Source of the DNA: Lichenicoccus roseus
GTDB lineage: Bacteria; Pseudomonadota; Alphaproteobacteria; Acetobacterales; Acetobacteraceae
NCBI RefSeq assembly: GCF_005844085.1
Contig: NZ_VCDI01000006.1
Location: forward strand, 124,001 to 188,000
DNA length: 64,000 bases
Reading direction: 5' to 3'
Shown here: positions 58,636 to 64,000 of the stretch, piece after piece
Position numbering within the stretch: position 1 is the stretch's first letter
Layout of the letters: every line of letters begins with the position of its first letter
Made by a program: the position numbers and the translations under genes
Notes under the pieces: generated by a model
What the model saw: the letters and a program-made list of their open reading frames with translations, nothing else
Database searches by the model: none
Told to the model about the DNA's origin: nothing

Positions 58636-59337
58636 ATGAAATCGGATGCCGCAACGGTCAGGCTCGCCCGCGACATCCTGCGCGGCGCGCGGTCGGCCAG
58701 TCTCGCAACGCTCGCCGACGGCGCCCCGTTCGCAAGCCTCGTCACGCCGGCGACGACCTGCAGCATGGACCTGCTGATGATGGTCAGCAGCCTGTCGCGG
58801 CATTCCAGGCACCTGCGCGCCGACCCGCGCTGCGCCTTCCTGCTGGAGGGCGCATCGGATGCCGCCAACCCTCAGACGATCCCCCGCATCACCGTCACCG
58901 GCACCGCCGAGGCGGTCGAGGCGGATGACCCGCAGCTCGCCGGACTGCGCGACCGCTGGGTACGCATCCATCCCTATGGCGCGCTGTATGCCGGGTTCGG
59001 CGACTTCACCCTGTGGCGGTTGCGCCCGCAGGCGATCCACATGGTAGCCGGCTTCGGGCGCACGCACTCCCTCAACGGCGGCATGGTGCAGCCGGAGGCC
59101 GACCTCGCCGCACAGGAGCCCGGGTTGCTGGCGGCAGCGCGGTCACGCTGGCCGGACGCCTCGATCGTCGCCATCGACGCAGACGGCTACGACGCCGGTC
59201 CGTCGCCGGGCCCCGACCCGGACGGCACCGAAGTGACCCGGCGGGTGGGCTTCGCCGAGCCCGTGCACTCGCAGGCAGCGGCGCTTTCGGCGCTGGAGGC
59301 CATCCTGATGAAGGGCTCGACAGCCAGGCCGGATTGA
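58636..59337 (+). CDS. HugZ-like / pyridoxamine 5'-phosphate oxidase-fold protein
   Basis: A 233-residue protein with an N-terminal split-barrel (PNPOx-like): ARSASLATLADGAPFASLVT, then LLMMVSSLSRHSRHLRADPR and the C-terminal DUF2470-like alpha/beta part. This combination is that of HugZ-type heme oxygenases. Key evidence is HMVAGFGRTHSL near residue 136. ATG 58636 follows GAGGGG. It is upstream of grpE, 100 bases apart. Confidence 0.78.
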   Translation: MKSDAATVRLARDILRGARSASLATLADGAPFASLVTPATTCSMDLLMMVSSLSRHSRHLRADPRCAFLLEGASDAANPQTIPRITVTGTAEAVEADDPQLAGLRDRWVRIHPYGALYAGFGDFTLWRLRPQAIHMVAGFGRTHSLNGGMVQPEADLAAQEPGLLAAARSRWPDASIVAIDADGYDAGPSPGPDPDGTEVTRRVGFAEPVHSQAAALSALEAILMKGSTARPD

Positions 59338-59440
59338 GGCCCGGCCCCCCTGCCGCAGCCCTGCAGCCGCGCGGCTTTACCGCTTGTCCACGATCGACGC
59401 CTCGCTTACCTGCACGCACATCACGACGATGATGGGATCC

Positions 59441-60130
59441 ATGTCAGCACACGCACCCGACCAACCCACGACCGACACCGGCGCCCATCAGGCAGCCTTC
59501 GACGACGCTGCACCGCAGACTGCCGCGCCGGGAGATGAGCACGAGGGCGGAGCCGCGGCCGAGGGGTCGGAGACGGTGATGCAGGCGGCCACGACGCGCA
59601 TCCACGAACTCGAGGCCAGGCTCGAGGAGATGCGCGACAAGTGGGTGCGATCCGAGGCGGAGATCCAGAACGTCCGTACCCGCTCGCGTCGCGAGGTCGA
59701 CGATGCCCGCCAGTATGCGGTGCAGAAGTTCGCGCGCGACGTGGTCGAGGTGGCGGAGAACCTGCGCCGCGGTCTCGCCAGCCTGCCGCCGGCTTCCGAT
59801 AGCGACCTCCCGCTCGCGGGCAAGCTGCGCGAGGGCTTCGAGAGCGTCGAGCGGTCGTTCCTCGGCATCCTGGAGCGCAACGGCATCACCGGCACCGACC
59901 CGACCGGCGCGCTGTTCGACGCCAACCTGCACCAGGCGATGGCCGAGCAGCCCAGCGCCGACCATCCGCCCGGCACCGTGATGCAGGCCTGGACCTCTGC
60001 CTGGACCCTGAACGGACGGCTGCTGAAGCCGGCGATGGTGGTGGTCGCCAAGGCGCCGGATGGCGGCGATCACGGCGCCAGGCCGCATGCAGAGGCTACC
60101 GGTGCGGAAAGTCTCGACAAGACGGTGTAG
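59441..60130 (+). CDS. grpE: Nucleotide exchange factor GrpE
   Basis: DnaK co-chaperone of 229 residues. An acidic N-terminal tail (about 1-45) precedes a long helix (IHELEARLEEMRDKWVRSEA) and the C-terminal beta domain ending VMQAWTSAWTLNGRLLKPAM and VVVAKAP. LFDANLHQAMAEQPSADHPP is typical of GrpE. ATG 59441 was chosen because codons upstream are not conserved in type. It is directly upstream of dnaK, as in many bacteria. Confidence 0.95.
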   Translation: MSAHAPDQPTTDTGAHQAAFDDAAPQTAAPGDEHEGGAAAEGSETVMQAATTRIHELEARLEEMRDKWVRSEAEIQNVRTRSRREVDDARQYAVQKFARDVVEVAENLRRGLASLPPASDSDLPLAGKLREGFESVERSFLGILERNGITGTDPTGALFDANLHQAMAEQPSADHPPGTVMQAWTSAWTLNGRLLKPAMVVVAKAPDGGDHGARPHAEATGAESLDKTV

Positions 60131-60187
60131 CCTCGTCACGTTGGCTGCCGGCTGCTGCCGATCGGTGCATCCTGGCGACCGCCGGGG

Positions 60188-60214
60188 CTTGCACCTGTTG
60201 GTTGCCCTCAATAC
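60188..60214 (+). promoter_or_regulatory. Candidate heat-shock (RpoH-type) promoter before dnaK
   Basis: CTTGCA (60188-60193) and CTCAATAC (60207-60214) are spaced by 13 bases, resembling the sigma-32 consensus pattern with mismatches. It lies about 70 bases upstream of the dnaK ATG. Confidence 0.35.
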
Positions 60215-60283
60215 ATCCAGTGACATCCATTGGGCCGCTTCCGGTGCTTCGGGCCGGGTCCGGCTGCTGAAAAGGAGAGTTCC

Positions 60284-62227
<1,944 letters not shown>

Positions 62228-62289
62228 TCCTGATCTGACAGACCGAGTTGCCTGGGCCGCTCCCTAGCGGTTCGGGCGAGATCAAGGCG

Positions 62290-62330
62290 GAGGCGCCCGT
62301 GCTTCGTGAGAAGGCGGGCGCCTCTTTGTT
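62290..62330 (+). terminator. Terminator or attenuator between dnaK and dnaJ
   Basis: Ten-base perfect arms (62290-62299 and 62315-62324), plus an inner CTTC/GAAG helix, followed by TTTGTT. It lies 63 bases after dnaK and about 60 bases before dnaJ, and would lower dnaJ expression relative to dnaK. Confidence 0.75.
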
Positions 62331-62382
62331 ATGACGACCACGTGGTCCCGCAGGGGAGGCGTGTTGCGCCGATGAGGACAGG

Positions 62383-63519
62383 ATGGCGAAGCAGGATTAC
62401 TACGCGACCCTGGAAGTGCCCCGGGACGCTTCGGCGGACGCGCTGAAGAAGGCCTACCGCAAGCTTGCCATGAAGTACCACCCGGACCGCAACCCGGGCG
62501 ACAAGACTGCGGAGTCGCGTTTCAAGGAGTTGAACGAGGCCTACGACGTCCTCAAGGACGACCAGAAGCGTGCCGCCTACGACCGCTTCGGCCATGCCGC
62601 CTTCGAGGGCGGCGGCCCCGGGGCTGGCGCGGGAGGCTTCGATTTTGGCGGCGGCGGCCTCGGCGACATCTTCGACCAGGTGTTCGGCGACATGATGGGC
62701 GGCCGACGTGGCGGTGGCCGGCAGCGGGCCGGCGCCGACATTCGGGCCCAGGTCGAGATCAGCCTGACCGATGCCTTCACCGGCACCAAGGTGCCGCTGC
62801 GGGTGCCGACACGGATCGCCTGCGAGGCCTGTGCCGGCACCGGATCGGAGAGCAAGGATCGCGCCGCCGAGACCTGCCCGACCTGCCACGGCGCCGGCAA
62901 GGTACGGGCCCAGCAAGGCTTCTTCCTGGTCGAGCGGGCATGCCCTACCTGCGGCGGCAACGGACGCGTCGTGCGCAATCCCTGCAAGGTCTGCCAGGGC
63001 GCCGGCACCGTGGAGCGCGAGCGAAACCTCAACGTGCAGGTCCCGGCCGGCGTCGAGGACGGCACCCGCATAAGGCTGGCCGGCGAGGGCGAGGCCGGTG
63101 GCGCCGGCATCCCGGCGGGCGACCTTTATGTGCATGTCGGCGTGCGGCCGCACGAGATCTTCCAGCGCGACGGCGCCAACATCTTCTGCCGTGTGCCGCT
63201 GCGCATGACCCAGGCGGCACTCGGCGCCGAAGTCGAGGTGCCGGTGATCGACGGTTCCCGGACCCGGGTGAAGATCCCGCCCGGGACCCAGACCGGCGAG
63301 CAGTTCCGGCTGCGTGGCAAGGGCTTCTCGGTGCTCCGCTCGGCAGCGCGCGGCGACATGTATATCCAGGTCGCGGTCGAGACGCCGCAGCATCTCAACA
63401 AGCGGCAGCGGGAACTGCTCGAGGAGTTGGAGAACGAGGCTTCGGCGCATGCCCGGTCCAGTCCTGAGAGCGAAGGGTTCTTCGCCAAGGTGCGGGACTT
63501 CTTCGAGGGCCGCCCCTGA
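62383..63519 (+). CDS. dnaJ: Co-chaperone DnaJ (Hsp40)
   Basis: Type I J-protein of 378 residues. J domain with the HPD in [10 protein letters not shown] (about residue 34), Gly/Phe-rich region ([18 protein letters not shown]), then four zinc-binding repeats [24 protein letters not shown] and CKVCQGAG (about 146-210), and C-terminal substrate-binding domains. ATG 62383. Downstream of dnaK, with its own terminator region at 63691-63726. Confidence 0.97.
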   Translation: MAKQDYYATLEVPRDASADALKKAYRKLAMKYHPDRNPGDKTAESRFKELNEAYDVLKDDQKRAAYDRFGHAAFEGGGPGAGAGGFDFGGGGLGDIFDQVFGDMMGGRRGGGRQRAGADIRAQVEISLTDAFTGTKVPLRVPTRIACEACAGTGSESKDRAAETCPTCHGAGKVRAQQGFFLVERACPTCGGNGRVVRNPCKVCQGAGTVERERNLNVQVPAGVEDGTRIRLAGEGEAGGAGIPAGDLYVHVGVRPHEIFQRDGANIFCRVPLRMTQAALGAEVEVPVIDGSRTRVKIPPGTQTGEQFRLRGKGFSVLRSAARGDMYIQVAVETPQHLNKRQRELLEELENEASAHARSSPESEGFFAKVRDFFEGRP

Positions 63520-63544
63520 TCCGGCCGTCAGGCCGGCATCGGTC

Positions 63545-63564
63545 TCATGACGCTGACGTCATGA
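63545..63564. promoter_or_regulatory. Inverted repeat downstream of dnaJ / upstream of dapB
   Basis: TCATGAC (63545-63551) and GTCATGA (63558-63564) form seven-base perfect arms with a six-base spacer. It could be a regulator site for dapB or a weak hairpin. The 239-base spacer 63520-63758 also holds a ten-C tract (63659-63668) and the terminator at 63691-63726. Confidence 0.35.
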
Positions 63565-63690
63565 ATATAGCAAGTGCGTGACAATCGGTTGCCGCTTGAC
63601 TGTGATGTTGAAACCACGCGGGAGACCTCGTAGTTAATGAGCTGCCCGCGGTGACGTTCCCCCCCCCCACCCGTTCCGAGGGCGAATACA

Positions 63691-63726
63691 GGCGGTGCGG
63701 CCCCCGAGGCCGCGCCGCCGCTTTCT
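63691..63726 (+). terminator. Terminator between dnaJ and dapB
   Basis: Twelve-base arms with one G-U pair (63691-63702 and 63708-63719) around a five-base loop, followed by GCTTTCTTG. It is strong in stem but has a short T-tract. Confidence 0.7.
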
Positions 63727-63758
63727 TGTACGCTCATGCTTTCCAGGAGCACTGAGTG

Positions 63759-64000
63759 ATGCGGATCGGCGTTGCCGGCATCAACGGACGGGTGGGTGGC
63801 CTGCTTCTCGACGAAATCCGGCTTCGTGGCGACACCCTCGCCGGCGGTCTCGACCGGCCCGGCGCCGGACGTGCCGCGCCGGCTCCGGACGTAACCATGA
63901 TGGCGTCCATCGAGGCACTGGCCAGTGCGTCCGACGTCGTGGTCGACTTTACCGTTGCCGGCACGGTTCCTGCGCATGCCGAGGCAATCGCCCACTACCG
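63759..64000 (+). CDS. dapB: 4-hydroxy-tetrahydrodipicolinate reductase, N-terminus (partial)
   Basis: Open at the right edge; 80 codons are visible. The protein begins MRIGVAGINGRVGGLLLDEI, the DapB nucleotide-binding motif, and continues with SDVVVDFTVAGTVPAHAEAI, the signature around the conserved VVDFT. DapB reduces the dihydrodipicolinate precursor in lysine and diaminopimelate synthesis. ATG 63759 has AGGAG upstream. It is after the dnaK-dnaJ cluster, an arrangement seen in several alphaproteobacteria. Confidence 0.9.
   Translation, partial: MRIGVAGINGRVGGLLLDEIRLRGDTLAGGLDRPGAGRAAPAPDVTMMASIEALASASDVVVDFTVAGTVPAHAEAIAHY

Noticed and set aside
63528-63995. Minus-strand frame over the start of dapB
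   Set aside because: It is antisense to dapB, whose N-terminal motif is unmistakable.

Overview
The window is a GC-rich chromosomal segment (about two-thirds G+C by eye) of an alphaproteobacterium, most likely in or near the Acetobacteraceae. This rests on a ChvG/ChvI-type two-component system, the aminotransferase-hom-glpX run, rplM-rpsI beside a short type-2 argC, glnB-glnA, and a DMT transporter with a histidine-rich tail next to ftsK. The genes are mostly housekeeping. I see no phage, transposon, plasmid or CRISPR locus.

Region by region. 1-6.7 kb: amino-acid biosynthesis (aminotransferase, hom, partial glpX; argC), an OmpA-like lipoprotein, a stand-alone ClpP paralogue and the rplM-rpsI operon with its promoter and terminator. 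6.8-12.7 kb: an NAD(P)-binding epimerase-like protein, mobA, tRNA-His, a class I aminotransferase, then glnB-glnA coupled to a D-2-hydroxyacid dehydrogenase. 12.7-24.7 kb: accessory metabolism, transport and sensing (AraC regulator, EamA transporter, Tat-exported esterase, ClC-CBS channel, quinone oxidoreductase, alpha/beta hydrolase, HbpS/GlcG-like protein, MFS transporter, hybrid histidine kinase). 24.9-30.3 kb: MlaA lipoprotein, RhlE-like helicase, FAD/NAD(P)-binding protein, YggT, tRNA-Ala(CGC) and a cold-shock protein.

30.5-34.8 kb is the least ordinary stretch. Two translationally coupled glycosyltransferase genes encode a CgeB-like protein and a 1129-residue protein. The large protein joins a second CgeB-like module, a GT4-like module and two copies of an unnamed C-terminal domain. 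34.9-42.7 kb: HpaI-type aldolase, FtsK, the His-tailed DMT transporter, exonuclease III and an M61 peptidase. 42.7-43.8 kb: a lower-GC island with a helical protein resembling heme-oxygenase-like oxidases. 43.9-52.8 kb: a GGDEF-EAL protein, LysR regulator, WrbA, small stress or secreted proteins, a PucG-like transaminase, an M29 aminopeptidase and a Gfo/Idh/MocA oxidoreductase. 52.9-58.5 kb: a GT-C-like membrane protein, an AI-2E family permease and chvI-chvG. 58.6-64 kb: a HugZ-like protein and the chaperone cluster grpE-dnaK-dnaJ running into a partial dapB.

Several convergent gene pairs are separated by long perfect hairpins without a T-tract, while others have textbook intrinsic terminators. 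All functional calls come from reading motifs and gene context. No database search was possible.
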